64,000 nucleotides of DNA from HK1 sp965202735 (GCA_965202735.1 OZ241844.1:1116001-1180000), one strand, 5' to 3'. Shown: positions 35,463 through 44,107, counted from the stretch's first letter. Notes: generated by a model from the letters alone, not told the origin. Translations and numbers: made by a program.

Positions 35463-35896
35463 GCGCCGGACGGATCGCGCGGACGGTCGCGGCGGGCGAG
35501 TCCGAGACGCTCGAATTCAAGACCACGACGGGGACGCGCCGCGAAGCGGCCCGGACCGTCTGCGCCATGCTCAACCAGCAGGGCGGCCAGGTGCTGTTCG
35601 GCGTGACGCCGGATGGGCGGGTGGCCGGGCAGCAGGTGAGCGAGCGCACCATCGAGGAAGTCGGCGCCGAGCTCGCGAGAATCGAACCGCCGGCCTTTCC
35701 GTCGATCGAGCGGATACCGCCGGACGGAGGCCGCGAGGCCGTGGTCGTCACAGTCAGCCGGGGGCCGGCGAAACCGTACCGGTACCGGGGAACCGCCTGG
35801 CGCCGCATCGGCAACACGACGCTCGCGATGGGCGTCGAAGAGTACAACCGCGTGCTGTTCGAACGCATGCACAGCGAAACCTCCGCAACCCTCTGA
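35459..35896 (+). CDS. AlbA_2 (Schlafen-like) domain protein, truncated
   Basis: A 145-residue protein made only of the N-terminal AlbA_2 domain: ESETLEFKTTTGTRREAART, LNQQGGQVLFGVTPDGRVAG and VVVTVSRGPAKPYRYRGTAWRRIG. Full proteins of this family usually continue for another 200-300 residues with a GHKL-like/winged-helix part. A piece of that C-terminal part is found at ~36095-36180, so the gene has lost its middle. The GTG start overlaps the restriction-modification stop (GTGA), suggesting it was a defence partner in one operon. Confidence 0.8.
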   Translation: MSAGRIARTVAAGESETLEFKTTTGTRREAARTVCAMLNQQGGQVLFGVTPDGRVAGQQVSERTIEEVGAELARIEPPAFPSIERIPPDGGREAVVVTVSRGPAKPYRYRGTAWRRIGNTTLAMGVEEYNRVLFERMHSETSATL

Positions 35897-36013
35897 TTCC
35901 TCTACCTTCTCTCAGAGAGCGGGAATTGCTGGTCACTGGCCAGGCTGCGGGAGCCGGGACTGGCGGCAACCACGGGACACGGCGCCTCCGCACGGTGGCG
36001 CCTCGTGCAGGCG

Positions 36014-36051
36014 CAATAGGACCCATGGGACGAGTCCAATGGGTCCTATTG
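36014..36051. repeat. 13-bp-stem hairpin
   Basis: CAATAGGACCCAT (36014-36026) pairs perfectly with ATGGGTCCTATTG (36039-36051) around a 12-base loop that itself contains TGGGAC/GTCCA. It lies in the gap of the broken AlbA_2 gene and may be a small inserted palindrome or a terminator lacking a T-run. Confidence 0.75.
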
Positions 36052-36094
36052 GGGGCCATTGGAGCGGGTCGGGAGCTTCGCCGGTGGAGAACGG

Positions 36095-36180
36095 GTGCCC
36101 GGGGCCAGCTACCGGCGCGGCATCATCAAGGAATGGGGTCGCGGGACCATCAGGATGGCGGAGCTTGCCCTGTCCGCCAG
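36095..36180 (+). pseudogene. C-terminal fragment of the AlbA_2-type protein
   Basis: The plus strand reads SYRRGIIKEWGRGTIRMAEL, which matches the conserved 'f-y-R-R-G-l-I-e-x-W-G-R-G-t-x-k-i-x-e-l' block near the C-terminus of AlbA_2/Schlafen-like proteins. It is ~200 bp after the truncated gene and on the same strand, so both are probably parts of one original gene. Confidence 0.65.
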
Positions 36181-36192
36181 GGGTCGATTCGG

Positions 36193-36291
36193 GCACTCCC
36201 TTGAAGTCGAAGGCCTGGTCGCCGCCGTGGACGAGCGCCCCGCCGCGGTCGGGATTGCCGGGGAGCGATATCCACCAGCCGATCGCGTCGC
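36193..36291 (-). pseudogene. 3' fragment of a DUF4143 ATPase gene (99-bp duplicate)
   Basis: The minus strand reads AIGWWISLPGNPDRGGALV, then HGGDQAFDFKGV, nearly the same as the C-terminus of the ATPase at 38010-38822. The 99 bp at 36193-36291 and 38036-38134 align without gaps. So a second ATPase copy stood here, or the end was copied; the Fic gene lies between the two. Confidence 0.8.
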
Positions 36292-36319
36292 CACGGCGCA
36301 ATCTCCGTGCATGTATGCA

Positions 36320-36367
36320 GCACTATCGACTTGATCATCTACGGCACTATACACTTGCTCTGATACG
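36320..36367. promoter_or_regulatory. Two 24-bp direct repeats before the Fic gene (possible operator)
   Basis: GCACTATCGACTTGATCATC+TACG at 36320-36343 is followed at once by GCACTATACACTTGCTCTGA+TACG at 36344-36367. The region is AT-richer than its surroundings and ends 38 bp before the Fic start codon, a natural place for autoregulation by the AbiEi-like domain. Regulation is inference. Confidence 0.5.
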
Positions 36368-36404
36368 GCGCGTTGCACTCGCAAAAGCATGCGGATAGTC
36401 CAGC

Positions 36405-37946
36405 ATGGCCGCACCGAACGAGAAGCTCTCCGCGTCGCTGGCGCAGCTCCGGAAGCTCCAGGGCCGACGGCGGCGGCAGGTCTTCCGCTCCGGCGAGCTG
36501 ACGCGGGTTCACCGCGAGCGGCTGGTCAGGAACGGTTTCTTGCGCGGAGTGATGAAGGGCTGGCTGATCTCCTGCAGCCCGGATGCCGCTCCGGGCGATA
36601 CGACGCCCTGGTTCTCGTCTTTCTGGGAGTTCTGCGCGGCCTATTGTACGGCCCGGTTCGGGACGGACTGGCACCTGTCTCCGGAGCAGTCATTGCTGCT
36701 CCACGCCGAACACACCGTGATCCCGCGGCAGGTCATCATCCATACGCCCAGGGGCGCCAACAACGCCGTCGAGCTGTTGTTCGGCACGTCCCTGTACGAC
36801 CTCAGACAGAAAGACATGCCGCCGAACGCCGACCTGATGGACCGGGACGGGCTGCGGCTGTTCGTGCCCGAGGCGGCACTGGTGCGCGTGCCGGGAGCGT
36901 TCATGGTCCGGCAGCCGGTCGAAGCGCAGGTCGTACTCTCGGGCATCCGCGATGCGGCTGACGTGCTCGGGCGGCTGCTCGATGGCGGCCATTCGGTGAT
37001 TGCCGGGCGGTTGGCCGGCGCCTTCCGCCGGGTCGGCAGGGGTGACGTGGCCGACGAGATTCCGAGCGTCATGAAACGCGCCGGTTACGATGTCCGCGAA
37101 GCCGACCCGTTCGAGCCGGAACAGGCTTTCGGTGTGCCGAGCCGGGCGCGGGCGCCGATCGTCGGCCGCCTGCAATCGCTGTGGGAGACGATGCGGGAGC
37201 CGGTGATCGCGGCATTTCCCGAAGCGCCCGGCCTGCCCGAAGACACCGGAGCCTATCTGTCCTTCGTTGACGATATCTATCGGCACGATGCCTGCCACTC
37301 GCTGTCGATCGAGGGCTACCGCGTCACCCCGGAGCTGATCGACCGGGTACGCGCGGGTAGCTGGAACCCGGACAATCATGACCCCGACCGGCGGAGCAGC
37401 GATGCGCTGGCCGCGCGCGGTTACTGGCAGGCGTTCCGGCTCGTGCGGGCGGGGGTCGGTGAGATCATCGGCGGCGGTGAAGCCGGTGCCCTGGTCCGCA
37501 AGGTCCACCGCGACTGGTATCGCGAGCTGTTTCAGCCTTGCGTCGCCGCCGGCCTGATCGCGGCTTCCGCTCTGGCGGGTTACCGCAATGAGGCCGTGTT
37601 TCTGCGGGGGTCGCGGCATGTGCCGCCGCGCCGGGAGGCGGTGCGCGATGCCATGCCGGCCCTGTTCGATCTGCTGGAGACTGAAACCGAACCTTGCGTT
37701 CGCGCCGTGCTCGGGCACTGGCTGTTCGGCTATATCCACCCTTACCCGGACGGCAACGGACGCATGGCGCGCTTTGTCATGAACGCGATGCTGGCCTCCG
37801 GCGGCTATCCGTGGACCGTCATCCGGGTCGAGGATCGTGATCTCTACCTGGCGGCGCTTGAAAGCGCCAGCATCGAGCAGGATGTCGTGCCGTTCGCGCA
37901 GCTTGTGGCGGACCGGGTTGCGTGGTCACTGGAGCAGGCAACGTGA
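36405..37946 (+). CDS. Fic-family protein with AbiEi-like N-terminus
   Basis: A 513-residue protein. Residues ~5-130 resemble the winged-helix/AbiEi antitoxin type (RRRQVFRSGELTRVHRERLV, LRGVMKGWLISCSP, HTVIPRQVIIHTPRGANN). Residues ~290-470 form the Fic domain with a complete catalytic motif HPYPDGNGRMAR (H445) and an N-terminal inhibitory motif SLSIEG (S299-E303-G304), so it should be an auto-inhibited AMP transferase. Fic enzymes attach AMP to target proteins. It is intact, unlike most of its neighbours, and carries its own possible operator. Confidence 0.88.
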   Translation: MAAPNEKLSASLAQLRKLQGRRRRQVFRSGELTRVHRERLVRNGFLRGVMKGWLISCSPDAAPGDTTPWFSSFWEFCAAYCTARFGTDWHLSPEQSLLLHAEHTVIPRQVIIHTPRGANNAVELLFGTSLYDLRQKDMPPNADLMDRDGLRLFVPEAALVRVPGAFMVRQPVEAQVVLSGIRDAADVLGRLLDGGHSVIAGRLAGAFRRVGRGDVADEIPSVMKRAGYDVREADPFEPEQAFGVPSRARAPIVGRLQSLWETMREPVIAAFPEAPGLPEDTGAYLSFVDDIYRHDACHSLSIEGYRVTPELIDRVRAGSWNPDNHDPDRRSSDALAARGYWQAFRLVRAGVGEIIGGGEAGALVRKVHRDWYRELFQPCVAAGLIAASALAGYRNEAVFLRGSRHVPPRREAVRDAMPALFDLLETETEPCVRAVLGHWLFGYIHPYPDGNGRMARFVMNAMLASGGYPWTVIRVEDRDLYLAALESASIEQDVVPFAQLVADRVAWSLEQAT

Positions 37947-38009
37947 GTGCACACGAAGGTAAAGCTCGGTAGAAGATGTGCTTGTCGATGGGGCACTGGG
38001 TGATGGGCA

Positions 38010-38822
38010 TCAACCGAAGTACCAGGGCAGAACCCGCACTCCCCTGAAGTCGAAGGCCTGGTCGCCGCCGTGGACGAGCACCCCGCCGCGATTGGGGTTG
38101 CCGGGCAGCGATGTCCACCAGCCGATCGTGTCGCAGGCGGTGGCGGGGACCGTGCGTGCGGACTTCACCTCCACCGGGATCAGGCGGTCTCCGCTGTCGA
38201 TCAGCACGTCGATCTCGTGGCCGGTGGCGTCGCGCCAGTGATACAGCGGCGCGTCCCCCCGCACCGCGGCGAAGTGCTTGACGAGCTCCGCGACCACGAA
38301 CGACTCGAACACGCTCCCCCGCAACGGATGCCGCTCCAGGGTCGCCGCGTCGCGGATGCCGAGCAGGTAGCAGACGAGGCCGGTGTCCATGAAGTGCAGC
38401 CGCGGCCGCTTGCGAATGCGCTTGCGGTAGCTCGCGAAGTGCGGCGGCAGGGTGATCGCGAGAAATCCGGCCCGAAGGGCGTTGAGCCAGCGTCGTACCG
38501 TCTGCTGGGCGACCCCGATGTCGTTGGCCAGCGCCGAGAGATTCAGCTCCTGCCCGGTGCGGGCCGCCGCCAGGCGGACGAAGCTCTCGAACGTGGGCAG
38601 GATCTCGTCGATGACCATGCGGTCCGACAGCGCCAGCAGGCTGCGAGGGTCCTCGAGCGCCCTCATGCGCACGTCGGGCGCTTCCAGGGAGACGTAGAGA
38701 TGGTCCGCGAACACCGCGCGGACCAGCGTGGTCTTGCCGGACTGTCGGGGACCGGTCAGGGTCACCACCGGATAGGCGGCGGCCGCCTTGCGAAGCACGG
38801 GGGCGAGGTGTCGGGCGAGCAT
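38010..38822 (-). CDS. AAA/DUF4143 ATPase with internal deletion
   Basis: A 270-residue protein. The N-terminus has Walker A TGPRQSGKTTL (G24-T31) and Walker B MVIDE (69-73). Directly after VIDEI the sequence jumps to LPTFESFVRLAAARTGQELN, which in full-length family members (~380-400 residues) lies about 110 residues later. The DUF4143 nuclease-like domain follows (LHFMDTGLVCYLLGI, FESFVVAELVKHFA, GHEIDVLIDSGDRLIPVEVK). Thus the ATPase core between Walker B and the C-terminal domain is deleted in frame. It is probably inactive as an ATPase. Confidence 0.82.
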   Translation of the reverse strand: MLARHLAPVLRKAAAAYPVVTLTGPRQSGKTTLVRAVFADHLYVSLEAPDVRMRALEDPRSLLALSDRMVIDEILPTFESFVRLAAARTGQELNLSALANDIGVAQQTVRRWLNALRAGFLAITLPPHFASYRKRIRKRPRLHFMDTGLVCYLLGIRDAATLERHPLRGSVFESFVVAELVKHFAAVRGDAPLYHWRDATGHEIDVLIDSGDRLIPVEVKSARTVPATACDTIGWWTSLPGNPNRGGVLVHGGDQAFDFRGVRVLPWYFG

Positions 38823-38887
38823 GAGGCGGTCGCCGCCGGCGCATGGGATCGCGTCAAATCGGTGATGCCATCATCAATCTGACCAGA

Positions 38888-39016
38888 CATTCATGCGGCG
38901 TGGTGGCCGACGGTCAGCAATTGGAGAACGGAATCCTGCGGGTCTCCAGGGCGGCGGTGCTGCGCACGGCGCGCAAGCTGTTCGAGGGACGGGTGTTCCC
39001 GCGGGACGCCGGATGA
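38888..39016 (+). pseudogene. 3' remnant of a PrpF/GalD-like isomerase gene
   Basis: A frame ending at 39016 reads VSRAAVLRTARKLFEGRVFP, which resembles the C-terminus of PrpF-family isomerases (2-methylaconitate or 4-oxalomesaconate tautomerases: 'a-x-x-x-R-T-A-R-k-L-x-x-G-x-v-x-v-P'). Nothing of the rest of the protein is found upstream. Confidence 0.5.
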
Positions 39017-39069
39017 CATGCCTCGTCGCAGGCCCGCCGCGCCGGCCGTCTGCCCGCGGGGTGATCCGG

Positions 39070-39195
39070 TCAGCCTTCACCTCCCAGGTACCGCCGCGCC
39101 CCCACCACCGGGTCCGGGTTCAGTGACACGCCGCCGATCCCCTGCTCCCTCAGCCAGCGCGCAGGGTCCGGCATGTTCTCCACGACGGGCCGGCC
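39070..39195 (-). pseudogene. 3' remnant of a phosphoenolpyruvate synthase gene
   Basis: The minus strand ends with MPDPARWLREQGIGGVSLNP, then DPVV and a stop 10 codons later. PEP synthase (PpsA) ends with 'p-e-f-a-x-f-L-x-e-x-G-I-D-S-I-S-L-N-P-D-x-V'. The rest of the gene is replaced by a toxin-antitoxin pair. Confidence 0.55.
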
Positions 39196-39882
39196 TCTCA
39201 TGCGACCGCCGCCAGCCCGTTCTTCGCGACCAGCGCCAGCAGCTTCAGCGACGCACCCCCAGGGCGCTTCTCGCCGCGCTCCCACTGGCTCACCAGACCC
39301 GCCGTCACGTTGAGATGGTGAGCAAAGACCGCCTGGCTCGCATTCTCTCGCGTCCGAAGCGCGCGGATCTCCTCCGGCGACATCTCCGCGATCGGAGTAA
39401 GGCACATCTCGTCGAACGCCTTCATCGTGCGCTTCGCCATCACCCCCGCTTCCGTCATGCCGAGCGCGGTTTCGTGCACCGACGCCAGAACCTCGCTCCG
39501 GTATCCCTTGGCCATCGCAATCCACCTCGCTGATCGTCCCGTTGGCCAGCATCGGTTCAAGGCCGGACTCGTCCATCGCGAACATCTCGTCCGCCAGTTT
39601 CCGCAGCGCCTCGAGCTCGTCACGCCGCAGGTTTTCCCGGTCGCTCTTCGCGAACCCGTGGACAAAGAACGACAGCTCGCTCCGGCGGAAGAGCACGAGT
39701 GCACGGAACCCGCGGGAGCTGCCCTGTCCTGGCCGGGCGATGCGCTGCTTGATGACACCGCCGCCGAGGTCGGCGTCGATCAACCCCTTCCTGGCGCGTC
39801 CCACACTCTCGCACAGCGCCGCATCGTCGATCCTCTCCCGGGCGGCGAAGCGGGCGAACGCCTTCGTCTTGAAGGTACGCAA
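39070..39882 (-). CDS. RelE/HigB-type toxin, stop codon lost
   Basis: From a TTG start (GGGGAT upstream) the frame begins LRTFKTKAFARFAARERIDD and continues with IDADLGGGVIKQRIARPGQG and ELSFFVHGFAKSDRENL, the signature of the RelE/HigB-2-like mRNA-cleaving toxins of ~115-125 residues. It should end near the antitoxin start (~39515) after NGTISEVD, but no stop codon is met there; the frame runs through the whole antitoxin gene in another phase and into the ppsA remnant, giving 270 codons. Whether the extended protein is toxic is unknown. Confidence 0.7.
   Translation of the reverse strand: MRTFKTKAFARFAARERIDDAALCESVGRARKGLIDADLGGGVIKQRIARPGQGSSRGFRALVLFRRSELSFFVHGFAKSDRENLRRDELEALRKLADEMFAMDESGLEPMLANGTISEVDCDGQGIPERGSGVGARNRARHDGSGGDGEAHDEGVRRDVPYSDRGDVAGGDPRASDARECEPGGLCSPSQRDGGSGEPVGARREAPWGCVAEAAGAGREERAGGGRMRGRPVVENMPDPARWLREQGIGGVSLNPDPVVGARRYLGGEG
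39198..39515 (-). CDS. HigA/NadS-type antitoxin
   Basis: A 105-residue antitoxin: N-terminal MAKGYRSEVLASVHETALGM, then MKAFDEMCLTPIAEMSPEEI, then an XRE helix-turn-helix (ENASQAVFAHHLNVTAGLVS+QWERGEKRPGG). This is the usual partner of the toxin just upstream. GAGGTGGA is the ribosome binding site and lies inside the toxin frame, so the two are coupled. Confidence 0.88.
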   Translation of the reverse strand: MAKGYRSEVLASVHETALGMTEAGVMAKRTMKAFDEMCLTPIAEMSPEEIRALRTRENASQAVFAHHLNVTAGLVSQWERGEKRPGGASLKLLALVAKNGLAAVA

Positions 39883-40114
39883 TCCGATCCCCGCGGATAC
39901 CCGCCCAATCAACCCGTCGCATAACACCAAGTGCGACAGCTATCAAGGGGTCGCCCCGTCCCGTCGATGCACCGGAGCCATCCCGCCGGTTATGATCCAC
40001 CGGGCCCGAAGTCCGTCGTCACCCGCCGCACCCCGCCGGGAGGAACTCGGCCCGCCGTGCCGGCCGGAGCCTCCCGCGGGGAGCCGCGTCGGCCGGAGCT
40101 CGAACGGTTCGCCC

Positions 40115-40999
40115 TTGACCATCTCCGACACACCACGCGAAGGCGGAGACGCTCCGCTCTGGCCGACGCTCAAGCCGCCGCTCAAGTGGGCGGGCGGCAA
40201 GCGCTGGCTGCTCCCGTACCTCAGGCCGCTGTGGCGGAGGTTCCACCGCCGGCGCCTCGTCGAGCCGTTCTGCGGCGGCCTCGCGGTCGCGCTCGGCCTC
40301 GACCCGCGCCGGGCGCTGCTGAACGACGCGAACCCTCACCCGGTCAACTTCTACCGGCACCTGCAACGCGGGCTCGTGATCAGGATACCGATGCGGAACG
40401 AAGACGAGCTCTACTATCGGCACCGGGCGGACTTCAACCGGCTGGTCACCGGCCGCTGGAGCGGGAGCCGCAAGGCGGCGGAGCTCTTCTACTACCTCAA
40501 CCGCACCGGATTCAACGGCCTGTGCCGGTTCAACCGGAGCGGCGAATTCAACGTCCCGTTCGGGCGCCATGCCACGATCGGCTACGTGCGCGACTTCCGG
40601 CCGTACTCCGGACCGCTCTCGCGGTGGACCTTCACCACCGGCGACTTCGAGGCGATCGGCACGTCGCCGAAGGACTTCATCTACGCCGACCCGCCCTATG
40701 ACGTCCAGTTCCGCCAGTACGCGAGCGACGGGTTCGACTGGGAGGAGCAGGAGCGCCTCGCGCAGTGGCTCGCCCGCCACCGGGGTCCGGTGGTCGCGTC
40801 GAACCAGGCCACGGACCGGATCGTCAGGCTCTACCGGGGGCTGGGGTTCGACGTCCGCTTTCTCGACGGGCCCCGCATGATCAGCCGCACCGGCGACCGC
40901 ACGCCGGCCCGGGAGATCCTCGCCACGAGAAACATCGGCGATTCGGGCCCGCGCGGCAGAGCCCCGGCCACCCCGAGGCGCCGTCATCCCCGCGACTGA
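40115..40999 (+). CDS. Dam-type DNA adenine methylase (orphan)
   Basis: A ~294-residue class D12 (Dam/DpnM-like) N6-adenine methyltransferase. N-terminal PPLKWAGGKRWLLPYLRP, SAM motif I LVEPFCGGLAVALGL, FYYLNRTGFNGLCRFNRSG and the catalytic motif YADPPYD are all present. The start is uncertain: TTG at 40115 (LTISDTP) is the best in-frame candidate before the first conserved motif. No matching endonuclease is adjacent; it may be an orphan or a leftover of a type II system. The Arg/Pro tail runs into simple repeats. Confidence 0.88.
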   Translation: MTISDTPREGGDAPLWPTLKPPLKWAGGKRWLLPYLRPLWRRFHRRRLVEPFCGGLAVALGLDPRRALLNDANPHPVNFYRHLQRGLVIRIPMRNEDELYYRHRADFNRLVTGRWSGSRKAAELFYYLNRTGFNGLCRFNRSGEFNVPFGRHATIGYVRDFRPYSGPLSRWTFTTGDFEAIGTSPKDFIYADPPYDVQFRQYASDGFDWEEQERLAQWLARHRGPVVASNQATDRIVRLYRGLGFDVRFLDGPRMISRTGDRTPAREILATRNIGDSGPRGRAPATPRRRHPRD

Positions 41000-41039
41000 A
41001 CGGTCCCCGAGGCGCCTCCGGGAGCGCGGGCGGGCGCCT

Positions 41040-41208
41040 GCGTTCCCGGAACCCTGCCTCTGGAATCCGGCCTCCGGAACCCTGCCTCCGGAATCCGGCC
41101 CCCGGAACCCTGCCTCCGGAATCCGCACTCCCGGAATCCGCACTCCCCGCAACCCGCACTCCCCGGAACCGCACTCCCCGCAACCCGCACTCCCCGGAAT
41201 CCGCCCTG
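41040..41208. repeat. Degenerate ~20-bp tandem repeats (GGAACCCTGCCTCCGGAATCC)
   Basis: Words GGAACCCTGCCTCCGGAAT, TCCGCACTCCC and CCCGCACTCCCCG alternate about ten times between the methylase and hisF. The array ends at the hisF stop codon. No gene recognised. Confidence 0.8.
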
Positions 41209-41981
<773 letters not shown>

Positions 41982-42292
41982 CGGCTCACGCGCCCTGCGC
42001 GCCGCGGCGCGCGGCAACGGGGTCGCGCGCGGCGGCATCGGGTCCGGGAGGGACCATCGGGACGGAGCCGGGTCTGCATGTGCCCGACGCGGGGACACGT
42101 GCACCGGCACGGCTTCCGGGAGGGTGGGTCATCGGGCGGTGCGTGGTCGCGGATGATGCCGGCGCGGGAAACGTTTCCCGGTCCGGAAGGGCGCGGCAGC
42201 TCCAGGCCGTCGTCGACGCCGCCGGCGCGGAGGGCGGCGCGGGCAACGTTTCCCCGGCCCGGAAGGGCGCGGCTCCGGAACGGGACGGGCCG
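41982..42292. repeat. hisA-hisF spacer with 37-bp duplicated palindrome block
   Basis: The block GGCGCGGGAAACGTTTCCCG, then GTCCGGAAGGGCGCGGC, at 42161-42197 recurs at 42235-42273 with a few changes. The first copy contains a perfect 14-bp palindrome GGGAAACGTTTCCC (42166-42179). This 311-bp gap is unusual inside a his operon; no gene is present. Confidence 0.75.
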
Positions 42293-43033
42293 TCAGCCGG
42301 CGGCGAGCTCGTCGGCCAGCCTCTGCGCCTCGGCGAAATCGAGGGTGCCCTCGTAGATGGCGCGGCCCGTAATCGCCGCTTCGACGCCTTCGCCGGCGAC
42401 CGCGCACAGCGCGCGGATGTCGTCGAGGTCCCGGATCCCCCCCGAAGCGATGATCGGCACCGAAACCTCCCTCGCGAGACCGGCGGTCGCCTCGACGTTC
42501 ACCCCGCTCATCATCCCGTCGCGGCTGATGTCGGTGAAGACGAACGCCTCCACCCCGTCGCGCTCGAACTGTCTGGCGAGATCGAACAGATCGTGGCGGA
42601 ACAGCTTCGACCAGCCGTCCACGGCGAGCCTTCCGTCCTTTGCGTCGAGGCCGACGATGACGTGGGCGGGAAACTCGACGCACAGGTCGGCGACGAAGTG
42701 CGGGGCCGCGATCGCCTTCGTCCCCAGGATGACGTACCGGACGCCGGCCTGGATGTACGCCTCCACCGTCTCCTCGTCCCGGATGCCGCCCCCGACCTGA
42801 ACCGGCACGTCGGGATGGGCCTCGACGATGTCGTGAATGACGCCGGCATTCCTGGGCTCGCCGGCGACGGCGCCGTCGAGATCGACGATGTGAAGGCGGC
42901 GGGCGCCGGCCTCGACCCAGCGCGCCGCCATGGCGGCGGGGTCGTCGGAGAACACCGTCGCGGTGTCCATGCGCCCCTCGCGCAGGCGCACGCACTTGCG
43001 TTCCTTGATGTCGATGGCGGGAATGACAAGCAT
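42293..43033 (-). CDS. hisA: ProFAR isomerase HisA
   Basis: A 246-residue (beta-alpha)8 barrel, standard HisA length. MLVIPAIDIKERKCVRLREG holds the first catalytic Asp (D8), followed by HIVDLDGA, VQVGGGIRD, VGLDAKDG, FTDISRDGMMSGVN with the second catalytic Asp, and IIASGGIRDLDDI. It converts ProFAR to PRFAR in histidine synthesis, just before HisF. An IS5-family element lies 70 bp upstream of its start, where hisH would normally be expected. Confidence 0.95.
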   Translation of the reverse strand: MLVIPAIDIKERKCVRLREGRMDTATVFSDDPAAMAARWVEAGARRLHIVDLDGAVAGEPRNAGVIHDIVEAHPDVPVQVGGGIRDEETVEAYIQAGVRYVILGTKAIAAPHFVADLCVEFPAHVIVGLDAKDGRLAVDGWSKLFRHDLFDLARQFERDGVEAFVFTDISRDGMMSGVNVEATAGLAREVSVPIIASGGIRDLDDIRALCAVAGEGVEAAITGRAIYEGTLDFAEAQRLADELAAG

Positions 43034-43103
43034 CTCGCTCGTGCCGCCGGATGCGTCGAGCGGCCCCCGGCGCCAAAGTCGTTCTCCCTTGGCGCGGATA
43101 CTA

Positions 43104-43944
43104 GGGCCTGTTAACACTATATGGATTTGAGCGCATCGACGATGAGCGCAAAGGAGATGAAGAAGCTGAAGACCACATCGAGCTTGTCGAAGCGGGTGAA
43201 CACCCGCCTGAATCGCTTCAGCCGCCGGAACAAACGCTCGACCTCGTTGCGCCTCTTGTACAGCTCCCGGTCATACTCCCATGGCGAAACCCGATTCGCC
43301 TTCGGCGGCACCACCGGCTCAAGCCCCAACTCCGCGACCAGCGCGCGGGTCTCGTCGCCCTCGTAGGCCTTGTCCATCACCAGAGAGCGCGCCGATTCCG
43401 GCAGCGCCGTGCGGGCCAGCAGCTCCCGTCCTTGCGGCGCATCCCCCGCCTCGCCCCCGGACAGCGAAAACCCTACTGCGCTTCGGTCATCCGCGGCAAC
43501 CAGATGAAGCTTGGTGGTCCAGCCCCCGCGCGACTTCCCGATGGCCTGGGGACCGTTTTTTTCTCCGCCCCCGTCCCGTCCGGATGCACCTTGACCGCCG
43601 TGCTGTCGAGCGACAGCACCTCCACCTTCACCCGAATGATGCCCTGGCGCTGCAGCTCCCCAAACACCCGGTCCAGCACCCCGCTCTTCGCCCAGCGGTT
43701 CATCCGCGTGTAGATGGTGTGCCAGTTGCCGAAATGGGCCGGCAGCCCGCGCCACTTGCAGCCTTGCTCGGCCACATACAGGATGGCGTTGAGCACCGCC
43801 AGATGAGTGAGCGAGACATTGCCCCGTTGGCGCGGAAACACATGCGCGATGCGCTCGTAGTGCGCTTGCGTGAGCTCCATAGCTCTGGAATCCTCTTCAT
43901 CGACCGTAGGTCCAGAGTCTATCAGAAATTGCGTTAACAGGCCC
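43104..43944 (-). mobile_element. IS5-family insertion sequence, 841 bp
   Basis: Terminal inverted repeats GGGCCTGTTAAC (43104-43115) and GTTAACAGGCCC (43933-43944), flanked by TA on both sides (43102-43103, 43945-43946), as in the IS427/IS1031-like groups. It carries a two-frame transposase gene on the minus strand. It separates hisA from its natural upstream region. Confidence 0.9.
43117..43880 (-). CDS. IS5-family transposase in two frames (slippage at A7)
   Basis: The first frame (43880 to 43473) begins MELTQAHYERIAHVFP and has the first catalytic acid in VLSLDSTAVKVHPDG. The second frame (entering near 43560, to 43117) continues GKSRGGWTTKLHLVAADD, with the second D in LVMDKAYEGDE and the E in YKRRNEVERLFRRLKRF. 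They are joined at a run of seven A (TTTTTTT on the plus strand, 43556-43562), where ribosomal or transcriptional slippage is common in IS427-type elements. Full product ~250 residues. Confidence 0.88.
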
Positions 43945-43986
43945 TAATCAGGCGCAGGGGAAAGTGCCAGACTGACGCGGACCCGG

Positions 43987-44107
43987 CAGCCATTCCCGCC
44001 AGCGGGAACAGGCCCCTGAAATCCCCTCGACTCGATGCCCTGAAGGTCGAAATCGCACTACAATTCAACCACGCTACGGCCTTTCTGGACATTGGCGGGA
44101 ATCGCTG
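43987..44107 (-). mobile_element. C120 element copy 3
   Basis: 121-bp reverse-oriented copy, CAGCCATTCCCGCC to GGCGGGAATCGCTG, flanked by CGGACCCGG (43978-43986) and CGGGCCCGG (44108-44116), 8/9 identical. It lies 40 bp beyond the IS5-family element. The remaining ~200 bp up to the protease start show no gene. Confidence 0.85.
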
